From Psychrobacillus sp. FSL K6-2836 (GTDB lineage: Bacteria > Bacillota > Bacilli > Bacillales_A > Planococcaceae): DNA of 64,000 bases. The DNA is taken from positions 2,666,001-2,730,000 of the forward strand of contig NZ_JBBOOM010000001.1 in NCBI RefSeq assembly GCF_038003085.1, read 5' to 3'. Of this stretch, positions 8,500 to 17,106 are shown in pieces (the first letter of the stretch is position 1; every line of letters starts with the position of its first letter). Position numbers and translations under genes: made by a program. Under the pieces are notes generated by a model that did no database searches, was not told the origin of the DNA, and saw nothing but the letters and a program-made list of their open reading frames with translations.

Positions 8500-8853
8500 A
8501 TGAGAAGTGAATCACATCCTAGAGGTAGACATGGTCACCATGACGAACATCATCGTGAAGGACGACGCAGAGGAAGACCAGAACAAGTAGATATAGAGAA
8601 AAAACACGGTGCTAAAACGTTCCGACGAGGTAGAGCATTAGCATTTTATGATCTGATGAATATGAAGTCCAATGCATTAAAGAAACAACTAGAAACTCCT
8701 GAATTACAATCAATTAATCCAATTATAGTTGGTGAATTGAAGGCAGTAGAAACACTAATGGAAGAGTTTGCACAGCTATTTGAACTATATGAAGTAGAAG
8801 AAACAACTCAAGAGATTGTTAATGAAGAGAAGTCAATTGATACACATAGCTAA
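8500..8853 (+). CDS. Histidine- and arginine-rich small protein of unknown function
   Basis: I do not recognise a named family. The 117-residue protein has an N-terminal third rich in His and Arg (HPRGRHGHHDEHHREGRRRG), suggesting metal, haem or nucleic-acid binding. Next come a conserved-looking block (GAKTFRRGRALAFYDLMNMK) and an amphipathic helical C-terminal half (LKAVETLMEEFAQLFELYEVEE) that could dimerise. An AAAGGAGG site precedes ATG 8500. It is the first gene after the GTATAC operators and is followed 42 bp later by the monooxygenase gene, so the pair is probably one operon. It could be the autoregulator of that operator or a metal/haem sensor; both are guesses. Confidence 0.6.
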   Translation: MRSESHPRGRHGHHDEHHREGRRRGRPEQVDIEKKHGAKTFRRGRALAFYDLMNMKSNALKKQLETPELQSINPIIVGELKAVETLMEEFAQLFELYEVEETTQEIVNEEKSIDTHS

Positions 8854-8895
8854 AGAGACAGAATATACAGAGATATTTTAAATGGAGGAATGGAA

Positions 8896-9228
8896 ATGTT
8901 AGTACAAATTCGTAAATGGACAGTGACAGAAGGAAATGCTGATAAAATTCTAGAACGCTTTAATAAAAAACCAGATCAAGGTCCATCGTTAATTGAGCAA
9001 CGTGAAGGTTTCATCGGGCGTGAGTTATTAGTGAAAAATGTTCGTCGCGGTGAAGAAGAAGTATTAATGATTGTTCGTTGGGAATCAGAAGAGGCTTGGA
9101 AAGCATGGGAAAAAAGTCCAGAGCATATTGCGGGGCATAAAAAGAAAATTAAAGAACATGGTGGAAAACCACCGCAGCCTGAATATGTAATTGCTATGGA
9201 GCACGGTAGTTACACTGTTGTGGAATAG
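8896..9228 (+). CDS. Antibiotic-biosynthesis-monooxygenase (ABM) domain protein, HmoA-like
   Basis: Small dimeric ferredoxin-like-fold protein of 110 residues, resembling the haem-degrading monooxygenase HmoA of Bacillus. It has the pattern FxxKPxxGPSLIEQREGFIGRELL, then EVLMIVRWESEEAWKAWEKSPEHIAGHKK, where the W-x-S/D...H segment is the ABM signature. GGAGG at 8884-8888 fits ATG 8896 better than the ATG at 8890. Its partner gene encodes a His-rich protein, which makes haem or iron handling an attractive context, but substrate is not established. Confidence 0.72.
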   Translation: MLVQIRKWTVTEGNADKILERFNKKPDQGPSLIEQREGFIGRELLVKNVRRGEEEVLMIVRWESEEAWKAWEKSPEHIAGHKKKIKEHGGKPPQPEYVIAMEHGSYTVVE

Positions 9229-9334
9229 AATAATAGCGGTTTTCACGTAATAAAAATACTTATATTAAAATCTAGCATTGGATTAAGTGTCTCAAACACT
9301 TTTTCTGATGCTTTTTTAAAAGATAAGAAAGGAT

Positions 9335-10335
9335 AAAAAAATGTAGCGTGAACACCGGGTTCATGGGACTTGAAATAATGAATAATACAGCTGATTTCCG
9401 TTTCAGGTGGAGTACAAAGGCTAAGTGCGCCACGTCGCGATCGCAACGCCTTCGTGACCAACATCCTGTTGGCCTCCGCAGGGTGAGCGATAAGCCATCA
9501 CCGCCGCTCCGCGTTCGCCTGAGATGTCTTATCTGTCTCACTGATCCTGCCGGAGTCGCCACCTTCCCCTACAATCAAGCAGTGTGTACTACTCCACTAG
9601 AAGATTTAGTCAACCTTATCGCTTAGATAATAAGATTGTTCAAATTTTAAAGAGTGATCAAATTATTTGTAATCGCTTTTGAATTAGAAATGCTATTATT
9701 TGATAAGAGATGAAGGAAGTAGAATTTCTATTATATAAGTGGAAGTATAGAGAAATAGTAAGTGTTTACCTTATAAAGAAGCGAAATAGCGAACGAAATT
9801 GCATCTTCGGGGCCCACACGATGTGGGTCAGGCAGTCGTTGCGAAATGTTTTTTTATTTTGCGACGAGCTTTGCGCAGGAGCGCCACGATGTCGCGTACT
9901 TAGACTGTCATCTTCTCTATGAATGGGGAAGTATCTTTTCTCTAGTTATCCAAAAATGCACTTACCTGTTTTTAAGAGTTATAAAAGGACGCCGGACAGA
10001 AAAAGTAAAACTTCATTCCGTGGGGGCTTCATCCCCACGGAATGTTAGTTGAACCATTCGGGCTTTTTACGGGCAGTTATCTCCCACTTATGCTTTTTGT
10101 CGCTTAGGTCAAACATTTAAATGGGAGTGTACTGCCCGTTAAAACGGGACTAACGCTATAAGATTACCGGAAAAATGGATGCTAGTTGGTTGTGACGGAG
10201 GTCACAACCAACTAGCATCTCTAAAAATTCACTCGGTAATCATATAGCAAACATGTCTGTCCAAAGCCCTTCGAGAAGGATAGAAATAGGTTTTGAACTT
10301 AAAGGACCGGGCGTCTTTTTGCTCGGTTTTTCTTA
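9335..10335 (+). repeat. Structured dispersed repeat, copy 1 (longest)
   Basis: About 1 kb without a credible gene. It has a GC-rich left block starting GATTTCCGTTTCAGG (9393) and ends ...GGTTTTTCTTA (10335). Inside are several perfect or near-perfect hairpins: GGCCCACA/TGTGGGTC (about 9810-9830), CATTCCGTGGGG/CCCCACGGAATG (10014-10044), ACGGGCAGT/ACTGCCCGT (about 10058-10139), and a 19-bp perfect stem at 10178-10196/10201-10219. These are enclosed by GGACAG (9994) with CTGTCC (10257). The right end has an ACCGGGC/GCTCGGT hairpin and T run. Copies 2-4 share these parts. Small open frames here are artefacts of GC-rich repeats. Confidence 0.85.
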
Positions 10336-10505
10336 TTTAGAAGAAGTAGATAGGAGGAAGTTAAAACTTTAAAACGACTTGTTATAGGTTAAATCTAGCT
10401 CAGTTAGGCAACAAATTGAGGAGCAGGATGTTTCTTTTAAAGGTTTCAAGAAATTTTCCAATTGATCATAGGTAAAAAAATAATGTTTTCGTTAGTTGAA
10501 AAGAG

Positions 10506-10534
10506 TTGCACGAAGGAAACATTTTGCGTATAAT
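10506..10534 (+). promoter_or_regulatory. Sigma-A promoter of the ZIP transporter gene
   Basis: TTGCAC (10506-10511), exactly 17 bp, TATAAT (10529-10534). Confidence 0.8.
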
Positions 10535-10570
10535 AAATGAAAATCGATTAAATAGAAAGAAGTTGGGTCA

Positions 10571-11380
10571 ATGGATGGAAATGTAGCTTTTGCTTTGTTA
10601 CTTACATTATTTGCTGGTCTTGCAACAGGGATTGGTAGTCTGCTATCTTTATTGACATCTCGCACGAATACAAAATTTTTATCAGTTGCATTAGGTTTCT
10701 CAGCGGGTGTCATGATTTATGTATCCTTAGTAGAGATTTTCGTGAAGGCTAAGGATTCTCTCGTAGCAGAACTTGGAGCGACTAATGGGTATTGGATGAC
10801 ATTAGTTGGTTTCTTCGGTGGGATGGTAGTAATTGCGGTAATAGATCGATTAATACCTACTCTTGGTAATCCCCATGAGGTTAAAAGTGTAGAAGATATG
10901 GATGTAAAGTTAAGCAACCCAGAGCATACCAAATTGATGAAAATGGGTGTTTTCACAGCTCTTGCCATAGGAATTCATAATTTTCCTGAAGGAATTGCAA
11001 CCTTCGCATCTGCTTTGCAAGATCCCAATTTAGGTATTGCAATTGCTATTGCGGTAGCAATTCATAATATTCCAGAAGGGATTGCGGTAGCAGTACCAAT
11101 ATACTTTGCAACAGGAAGTCGAAAAAAAGCCTTTAAATTATCCTTCTTATCTGGTTTAGCTGAACCAGTTGGAGCATTCGTCGCTTATTTAATACTGATG
11201 CCTTATTTAAATGGAGTAGTATTTGGAGTAGTATTTGCAGCAGTAGCAGGAATTATGGTCTTTATTTCATTGGATGAATTACTACCAGCAGCGAAAAAAT
11301 ATGATGAAACTCATTTATCTATTTACGGAGTCGTTGCAGGAATGCTCGTAATGGCCCTAAGTCTTGTATTATTAGCTTAA
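10571..11380 (+). CDS. zupT: ZIP-family divalent metal importer, ZupT type
   Basis: Imports zinc and probably other divalent cations. The 269-residue protein has about eight helices and the two metal-binding helices of the family: GIHNFPEGIATF (HNFPEG 136-141) and AIHNIPEGIAVAVP (HNIPEG 165-170). The loop between helices 3 and 4 is short, as in ZupT. It has its own consensus promoter 37 bp upstream and a terminator shared with the convergent thrB. I see no clear Zur box, so metal regulation is not supported by the sequence. Confidence 0.9.
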   Translation: MDGNVAFALLLTLFAGLATGIGSLLSLLTSRTNTKFLSVALGFSAGVMIYVSLVEIFVKAKDSLVAELGATNGYWMTLVGFFGGMVVIAVIDRLIPTLGNPHEVKSVEDMDVKLSNPEHTKLMKMGVFTALAIGIHNFPEGIATFASALQDPNLGIAIAIAVAIHNIPEGIAVAVPIYFATGSRKKAFKLSFLSGLAEPVGAFVAYLILMPYLNGVVFGVVFAAVAGIMVFISLDELLPAAKKYDETHLSIYGVVAGMLVMALSLVLLA

Positions 11381-11384
11381 CAAT

Positions 11385-11434
11385 AAAAAAAGGCAGTGTA
11401 GCTTCTCTTAGGAGAGAGTAGCTAGCACTGCCTT
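11385..11434. terminator. Bidirectional terminator between zupT and thrB
   Basis: AAAGGCAGTG / CACTGCCTTT stem with inner CTCTC/GAGAG, flanked by A and T runs; serves both convergent genes. Confidence 0.8.
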
Positions 11435-11506
11435 TAATAATTGATCGGAAACGTATAAAAACTTCAACCTGTAGAAAACTTTCTGTAAGTATACTTACTT
11501 CACCGC

Positions 11507-12418
11507 TTAACGAGTAGGTTCAGCGTTTTTTACCGAAACAATTGTTCCTGTACGATTCATAGGTACTGCGACGAGGTTGAAATCTGGGAACTGTCCTTTT
11601 AACTTAGAGATGAATTCTACTTCTGTTCCTTTTTCAACAAGCGACAGGAGGGTAGGTCCTGCACCACTTATACAAGTTCCATATGCACCTGCATTTTTAG
11701 CAGCGATTTTTATATCCTTACTCTGTGGGATTAAATCGAGTCGGTATGGCTCGTGAAATAAATCCTGTTCCATATAAGTTCCAGCTTGTTCAAATGCTTG
11801 TGATAGAAAGGCTGCAGTTAACAAATTTGCGGTTGCACTTGCCTGTGCTGCCTCTAGACGAGTATAAGTATCTGGCAATGCTTGTCTTGCCTTAGCAGTT
11901 TTTAACTCGAAATTTGGGATAAAAAGAACAAATGATGCATCGATATGATTGGCATGAAATACATTTATCTCCCCATTCTCTGCATTAGAGGAAATGGTAA
12001 AGCCCCCATAAATGGAAGCAGCTGCGTTATCAGGATGTCCCTCCATTATAGTCGCAACTTTTAATTTGTCTTGGGTAGTTAGGTGTAATTCCATGACTTG
12101 GTTGGCTAATTCAACCCCAGCGACAATGGCAGAAGCACTGCTCCCCATACCACGTGCTAGCGGAATTTCACTCTTCACTCTCACTGTGCATGGAGGAAGT
12201 GAAAAACCGTGTAGCTCAGCAGTTTTTTCAGCAGCTTGGACAATTAAGTGATCCTGTGGGTTTGGAACATCGGGAAGATTATCCGTTAAATTAATGATTT
12301 TCCAATCAGATCCTAATTCGACTTCAAGCTCTAAATATTTATCTAGGGCGATACCGATGGAGTCAAATCCTGGTCCAAGGTTCGCTGTACTTGCCGGTAT
12401 TGATATACACCAAACCAT
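11507..12418 (-). CDS. thrB: Homoserine kinase
   Basis: Phosphorylates L-homoserine to O-phosphohomoserine in threonine synthesis. The 303-residue GHMP-family kinase has the N-terminal PASTANLGPGFDSIGIAL motif, the ATP-binding PLARGMGSSASAIVAG loop and the C-terminal GAYGTCISGAGPTLLSL motif. Its start overlaps the stop of thrC by one base (TAATG), showing translational coupling. Confidence 0.96.
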   Translation of the reverse strand: MVWCISIPASTANLGPGFDSIGIALDKYLELEVELGSDWKIINLTDNLPDVPNPQDHLIVQAAEKTAELHGFSLPPCTVRVKSEIPLARGMGSSASAIVAGVELANQVMELHLTTQDKLKVATIMEGHPDNAAASIYGGFTISSNAENGEINVFHANHIDASFVLFIPNFELKTAKARQALPDTYTRLEAAQASATANLLTAAFLSQAFEQAGTYMEQDLFHEPYRLDLIPQSKDIKIAAKNAGAYGTCISGAGPTLLSLVEKGTEVEFISKLKGQFPDFNLVAVPMNRTGTIVSVKNAEPTR

Positions 12419-13476
12419 TATGCCAGCACCTCCTCGATAAATGCACGTAGAGCTGGTGCATTACTTTCTAGTTTATGTGGCTCAGCAACTTTTACGTCAA
12501 TTGCAGTTTGTGGATCTTTTAAACCGTTGCCAGTTAATACTGCAACTACTTTGCTTCCTGCTTTAATTTTTCCGTTTTTTACTGAACGTAATAGACCTGC
12601 GATAGAAGCACATGAGCCAGGTTCTGCGAAGACACCCTCTCTACTTGCAATTAGTTTATACGCTTCGATAATTTCATCATCCGTTACAGCTTCGATGACA
12701 CCATCAGATTCATCACGTGCTGCTTCTGCGCCTTTCCAGCTAGCTGGATTACCGATACGAATTGCAGTAGCGATTGTTTCAGGGAATTCGATAGGTTTTC
12801 CTTGTACGATGGCAGCAGAGCCCTCAGCTTCAAAGCCAAAGATTTGAGGTAGACCTGTTTGTTTTTTCTCGTTATATTCTTTAAACCCTTTCCAGTAAGC
12901 AGTAATATTACCTGCGTTTCCTACTGGTATTGCTAGATAGTCAGGTGCAGTACCTAACACATCGCAAATTTCAAAAGCTGCTGTTTTTTGCCCTTCAATA
13001 CGATAGGGGTTAACAGAATTCACTAGTGTAATTGGAGATGTTTCGCTTATTGCACGGACCATATCAAGCGCCACATCAAAGTTTCCTTCTATTTGAATAA
13101 CTTCTGCTCCGTACATATATGCTTGAGCTAACTTCCCGGCTGCTACTTTCCCTTCTGGAATAACAATAACTGCTCGCATTCCAGCACGAGCTGCATAAGC
13201 AGCTGCCGCAGCTGAAGTGTTACCTGTAGAAGCACAAATAACTGCTTTACTTCCTTCTTCTTTTGCCTTTGCAACAGCAAACACCATGCCTCTATCTTTA
13301 AAAGAACCAGTGGGATTTGCTCCTTCTACCTTTACGTATAATTCGATGCCTAATTCTTTTGATAAATTCTCCAGCTTAATAAGAGGCGTATTACCCTCCA
13401 GTAAAGTCAATTTAGGGGTATTTTCTGTTACTGGTAGAAACTCTTTATACTCTTCTATTAATCCTTGCCAAGCCAT
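12418..13476 (-). CDS. thrC: Threonine synthase
   Basis: PLP enzyme converting O-phosphohomoserine to L-threonine. 352 residues, short bacilli-type threonine synthase. The PLP lysine is Lys60 in [10 protein letters not shown], followed by [19 protein letters not shown] and the phosphate-binding GNAGN segment. GAGGCGG upstream of the ATG is the ribosome site. It is first in a two-gene operon with thrB. The homoserine dehydrogenase gene that usually leads this operon in bacilli is not here; niaP occupies the upstream side in the opposite direction. Confidence 0.96.
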   Translation of the reverse strand: MAWQGLIEEYKEFLPVTENTPKLTLLEGNTPLIKLENLSKELGIELYVKVEGANPTGSFKDRGMVFAVAKAKEEGSKAVICASTGNTSAAAAAYAARAGMRAVIVIPEGKVAAGKLAQAYMYGAEVIQIEGNFDVALDMVRAISETSPITLVNSVNPYRIEGQKTAAFEICDVLGTAPDYLAIPVGNAGNITAYWKGFKEYNEKKQTGLPQIFGFEAEGSAAIVQGKPIEFPETIATAIRIGNPASWKGAEAARDESDGVIEAVTDDEIIEAYKLIASREGVFAEPGSCASIAGLLRSVKNGKIKAGSKVVAVLTGNGLKDPQTAIDVKVAEPHKLESNAPALRAFIEEVLA

Positions 13477-13574
13477 GATGTATTCCGCCTCTCTGTTCTT
13501 CTTGAAGAAACATATGTATTTGTATAAAGGACATTTTACTCTAATAAAGTGTAAAAAACAAGATAAAATTTATA

Positions 13575-13637
13575 TTGTAACTTTGTTGTACCTTGCGTAT
13601 ACTAAACAAGTAAACTAAAAACTTTACAGGTGTAAAG
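13575..13637 (+). promoter_or_regulatory. niaP promoter with NiaR-type operator
   Basis: TTGTAA (13575-13580), 17-bp spacer, TATACT (13598-13603). About 18 bp further is the perfect palindrome half CTTTACA, GG, TGTAAAG (13622-13637), like operators of the niacin-responsive repressor NiaR (YrxA). Its place just after the likely start site fits repression when nicotinate is plentiful. Confidence 0.72.
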
Positions 13638-13658
13638 ACAGGGGTTGGATATACAGCT

Positions 13659-14861
13659 ATGAAAGAACAAAAAAAGATATCTAAAAATAAACTATTGGGG
13701 ATTGCAGGGCTTGCATGGATGTTCGATGCAATGGATGTTGGAATACTATCATTTGTAATAGCAGCCTTAGCAGTAGACTGGAATTTATCTCCAGAACAGA
13801 TGGGGTGGATCGGGAGTGTCAACTCTATTGGGATGGCAGTAGGAGCTCTCGTATTTGGAGTTTTTGCAGATAAAGTAGGCCGAAAAAAAATATTTATGAT
13901 TACACTACTGATGTTCTCTATCGCAAGTGGACTGTCCGCTCTAACGACAACATTAGCTGCATTTCTACTTTTACGATTTTTTGTAGGAATGGGACTCGGA
14001 GGAGAACTTCCCGTAGCATCAACATTAGTATCTGAAAGTGTGGAAGCTAAAGAACGTGGAAAAGTAGTGGTTTTATTAGAAAGTTTTTGGGCGGCAGGAT
14101 GGATTATTTCCGCAATAATTGCCTATTTTATAATTCCTGATTACGGCTGGAGGGTTGCTTTAATAATCACAGCATTACCAGCATTTTATGCAATTTATTT
14201 GAGGATAAAATTACCCGATTCCCCAAAATATACGGAGAAAAAATCGGAATCTAGAAGTATTATGCAAAACATGAGTGAAGTTTGGTCAAAGAAATACGCG
14301 AAGCGAACATTAATGTTATGGATTGTTTGGTTTACAGTTGTGTTTTCCTATTATGGAATGTTCTTATGGCTACCAAGTGTTATGGTCATTAAAGGATTCA
14401 CCCTCATTAAAAGTTTTGAATATGTATTAATCATGACCATAGCTCAATTACCAGGTTATTTCTCAGCAGCATGGTTAATCGAGAAGGCGGGAAGGAAATT
14501 TGTGTTAGTCACCTATTTATTGGGAACTGCGGCAAGTGCATTCGTCTTTGGCTCTGCAGAGACAACAACATTATTGATGGTTTCAGGAATTCTTTTATCA
14601 TTCTTTAACCTTGGGGCATGGGGAGCGTTATATGCTTATTCCCCAGAGCAATATCCAACAGTCATTCGAGCAACCGGTTCTGGTATGGCTGCCTCTGTTG
14701 GGCGTATAGGAGGGATTTTGGGACCATTGTTGGTTGGAACTCTCGTAATGCGAGGCTATGAAATCGGTTATATCTTCACCATTTTCTGTATTGCAATCGT
14801 TATTGGAGTATTAGCAGTATTGTTCCTAGGTACGGAAACAAAACAAGTAGAATTAGAATAG
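13659..14861 (+). CDS. niaP: Niacin permease NiaP (MFS)
   Basis: MFS importer for nicotinic acid, feeding NAD salvage. 400 residues, 12 helices. It aligns over its whole length with B. subtilis YceI/NiaP: FDAMDVGILSF in helix 1, WIGSVNSIGMAVGALVFG, GRKKIF loop, RFFVGMGLGGELPVASTLVSE, VVFSYYGMFLWLPSVM and the C-terminal GTETKQVELE. The NiaR-type palindrome upstream supports the substrate. The ribosome site is weak (GGGGTTGG). Confidence 0.92.
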   Translation: MKEQKKISKNKLLGIAGLAWMFDAMDVGILSFVIAALAVDWNLSPEQMGWIGSVNSIGMAVGALVFGVFADKVGRKKIFMITLLMFSIASGLSALTTTLAAFLLLRFFVGMGLGGELPVASTLVSESVEAKERGKVVVLLESFWAAGWIISAIIAYFIIPDYGWRVALIITALPAFYAIYLRIKLPDSPKYTEKKSESRSIMQNMSEVWSKKYAKRTLMLWIVWFTVVFSYYGMFLWLPSVMVIKGFTLIKSFEYVLIMTIAQLPGYFSAAWLIEKAGRKFVLVTYLLGTAASAFVFGSAETTTLLMVSGILLSFFNLGAWGALYAYSPEQYPTVIRATGSGMAASVGRIGGILGPLLVGTLVMRGYEIGYIFTIFCIAIVIGVLAVLFLGTETKQVELE

Positions 14862-14965
14862 ATGCAGGAGGCTGGGACATAATTAGTTTCAGTTTACGCA
14901 AAAAGAGAAATTGCACAGTGCGATTTCTCTTTTTACATTTTATTTTGAAAATATCCTACGAGACG

Positions 14966-15397
14966 TTATCCTCGTACCGCGTATTTTCTTAAATTTGTGG
15001 CCATGAATGCGACCCCAATTTCATTTTCAATCCACGACTTTCCACGAAATTGTACAAAACATTGGCGAAACAGTTCTTTCATATCTGGATGTACACGGAA
15101 ACGGTTAATAGTGCGCCTCGTATGATGCTAAAACTGATTTTATGTGGGTACACACAATCCACTTTTTCAGGTCGTAAAATGGAGGATCTGATGAAAGATA
15201 GTATTCGCATGATGTGGCTAGCCCAAGGGTATGAGATGATACGATAGGCAACCTGTATGATGAATGAAAGGAGCGAAAGCTTCATTTGGAATACTTTCGA
15301 CTAAATGGTGGATGGAAAAGGCAATATCATTTTTTTGTAATTTCACTTCTAAATCTAGCGGTAAAATGAGTTGATTCATGTTATAATTTTTAAACAT
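14966..15397 (-). pseudogene. IS1182-family transposase remnant, deleted and internally inverted
   Basis: On the minus strand the N-terminus reads MFKNYNMNQLILPLDLEV... to FIHHTGC (15397 to about 15248). Downstream on the same strand are TINRFRVHPDMKELFRQCF (about 15112-15043) and the C-terminus IENEIGVAFMATNLRKYA ending at 14966. The piece that should join the first two, APRMMLKLILCGYTQ...RMMWLAQGYE, is instead on the plus strand (about 15112-15245). Most of the catalytic region is missing. Family assignment rests on these typical segments. Confidence 0.8.
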
Positions 15398-15514
15398 AAG
15401 GACACTTCTTTCGTTTAGAATTTGGTAGTAGGATACTAAAATTTTAACAGAAGATGTCCTTTTTTGTTGCCTGAAATTATGTAGAGATTAACTGAATATA
15501 GAAGAAATATTAGT

Positions 15515-15618
15515 TGTGCGGAGTGAAGGCGGCGACTCCCAGGGGACAAGCGCGTGGGAGAGACTACAGGCTCGACCCGTGCCCCCAGGAAAGCGTCCGC
15601 CGTAACGGAGAACAACGG
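15515..15618 (-). repeat. GC-rich dispersed repeat
   Basis: GC-rich block against an AT-rich background. Read on the minus strand it begins near CCGTTACGGCGGACGCTTTCC and ends GGAGTCGCCGCCTTC, the form of a repeat common in intergenic regions of Planococcaceae and Bacillaceae. Related blocks are at 9393-9580, 33949-34090, 58878-58968 and 59115-59194. Confidence 0.75.
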
Positions 15619-15833
15619 CTACGAAGTAGACATAAAAATAAAGCAGTTCAAATTTTACTCATCGTAAAATTTGAACTGCTTTTAATTTTGAGGTGGGTTT
15701 TGTCCGAGCCTCTTTTGTTTTGCCTGCAGGTGAAAACATAGTAAAATGGAATAATGGCTAAACTAATGGGGAACAAGAATTTCTAATGACCGCACCGATT
15801 AAAAAATACCGAACAACATAGGAGTATACCAAC

Positions 15834-17105
15834 ATGAATAACAAACAGCTGACCGCACAGCAAGTAATAGACTTAATTCCTACTAATGCAGATATTATTC
15901 TTCCACTTACAAATGGAGAACCACATAAACTGTTGGATATTTTAGAGGATCATGCTCATCAATTGAATAATGTAAGAGTCCATCAATTGCTTGCATTACA
16001 ATCTAGGGAGTATATGAATGGCGCCTTTCCAGGACAGCTACATCATGTCTCTTATTTTTTAAGTGGGGCGACAAGAAAACAGTTTCATCAAGGATTGGTG
16101 GACTTAGTTCCAAATCATTTTCATGAAATGCCACGTATATTAAAAAGCTCTACAAATCTGTCGGTGATTATGGCTGTAGCTTCGCCAATGGACGAGTTTG
16201 GTTACTTTTCCTTGGGGACACAGGCAGATATAGTGAGTGAATTTATCGGTACAGTCCCGTTTATATTAGAGGTGAACCAACATATGCCTCGTACATTTGG
16301 TCAAAATCAAATCCATATTAGTCAAATTGCCGGATTTGTTGAAAATAATCGTCCTTTATTCGAGGATGTTGCAGTTCCTATTGGCGAGAAGGATATTAAA
16401 ATAGCTGAGTATGTAACGGATACGATTAGAAATGGGGACTCTCTGCAAATTGGTATTGGCTCTATTCCAAATGCCGTAGTGAGCTTATTAAAAAGTCATC
16501 GTCATTTAGGCATTCATACTGAAATGTTCGTCGATGGAATTGTGGATTTAGTACAAGCAGGAGCTATTGATGGAACACAAAAGTTTACGAATAAAGGGAA
16601 AATCATTGCTACATTTGCCCATGGATCAAAGAAAATGTATGACTTCCTTGATAATAATCCCGCTGTGGAGTTTTTACCTGTAAGTATTGTGAATGATCCT
16701 CGAGAAATTGCCAAGGAAGAGCGTATTGTTTCGATTAATGCGACTACAGAGGTCGACTTATTTGGGCAATGTGCATCCGAAACGGTTGCCGGAAATTACT
16801 ATTCTTCTACAGGAGGACAGGCAGACTTCGCTCGTGGTGTACGTTTTGCTAAAGAAGGGAAAGGGTTTGTATGTATGACTTCTACAGCTAAAAATGATGA
16901 AATATCTCGTATAAAGCTTAGTCTAAGTCCAGGATCAGTAGTAACGACATCTAAAAATGATGTGGATATGATTGTTACGGAGTACGGTGTAGCTAAAATG
17001 TTCGGAAAGCCAATTTCAGAACGTGCGAAACAACTTATATCGATTGCTCATCCTAAGTTTAGAGAAGAGTTAACATTCGAAGCGAAAAAAATGGGGTTTA
17101 TTTAA
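15834..17105 (+). CDS. Acetyl-CoA hydrolase/4-hydroxybutyrate CoA-transferase family protein
   Basis: Cytoplasmic CoA-transferase or acyl-CoA hydrolase, 423 residues, the usual length for the Cat1/AbfT group. The probable catalytic Glu is in HTEMFVDGIVDL; other family marks are LQIGIGSIPNAV, FATEVDLFGQ-like NATTEVDLFGQ, GGQADFARG and VTEYGVAKMFGK. It probably moves CoA between acetyl-CoA and another carboxylic acid; the partner acid cannot be told. The glycosylase gene starts 1 base after its stop, so the two are co-transcribed although the functions are unrelated. Confidence 0.88.
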   Translation: MNNKQLTAQQVIDLIPTNADIILPLTNGEPHKLLDILEDHAHQLNNVRVHQLLALQSREYMNGAFPGQLHHVSYFLSGATRKQFHQGLVDLVPNHFHEMPRILKSSTNLSVIMAVASPMDEFGYFSLGTQADIVSEFIGTVPFILEVNQHMPRTFGQNQIHISQIAGFVENNRPLFEDVAVPIGEKDIKIAEYVTDTIRNGDSLQIGIGSIPNAVVSLLKSHRHLGIHTEMFVDGIVDLVQAGAIDGTQKFTNKGKIIATFAHGSKKMYDFLDNNPAVEFLPVSIVNDPREIAKEERIVSINATTEVDLFGQCASETVAGNYYSSTGGQADFARGVRFAKEGKGFVCMTSTAKNDEISRIKLSLSPGSVVTTSKNDVDMIVTEYGVAKMFGKPISERAKQLISIAHPKFREELTFEAKKMGFI

Positions 17106-17106
17106 A

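Larger units (their letters stand above)
14868..15712. mobile_element. TIR-bounded mosaic element (IS remnant + GC-rich block + hairpin)
   Basis: Bounded by GAGGCTGGGACA (14868-14879) and its imperfect inverted match TGTCCGAGCCTC (15701-15712). Contents in order: a hairpin AAAAAGAGAAAT/ATTTCTCTTTTT (about 14899-14934), a scrambled IS1182-type transposase, a GC-rich block (15515-15618), and a perfect 19-bp stem-loop (15640-15658/15664-15682). The element at 58792-59044 has the same kind of ends, block and hairpin. No intact gene lies inside. Confidence 0.65.

Noticed and set aside
9348-9626. Open frame of about 90 codons in the GC-rich left block of repeat copy 1
   Set aside because: Arg/Pro/Leu-rich translation of a non-coding repeat; the same DNA recurs at 33949 and 59115 with indels that break the frame, and no ribosome site fits.
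9710-10052. Two short overlapping frames within repeat copy 1
   Set aside because: They cross hairpin segments of the repeat and have no conserved counterpart in copy 3.
9335-10335. Group II intron or large riboswitch
   Set aside because: No domain V-like motif, intron boundary sequence or riboswitch core was recognised, and multiple copies at unrelated sites argue for a dispersed element.
11507-13476. T-box or threonine leader upstream of thrC
   Set aside because: The 180 bp between thrC and niaP show no T-box motif or Thr-rich leader peptide.
15514-15741. 75-codon frame over the GC-rich block near 15.5 kb
   Set aside because: Lies on a dispersed repeat and hairpin, with no ribosome site.
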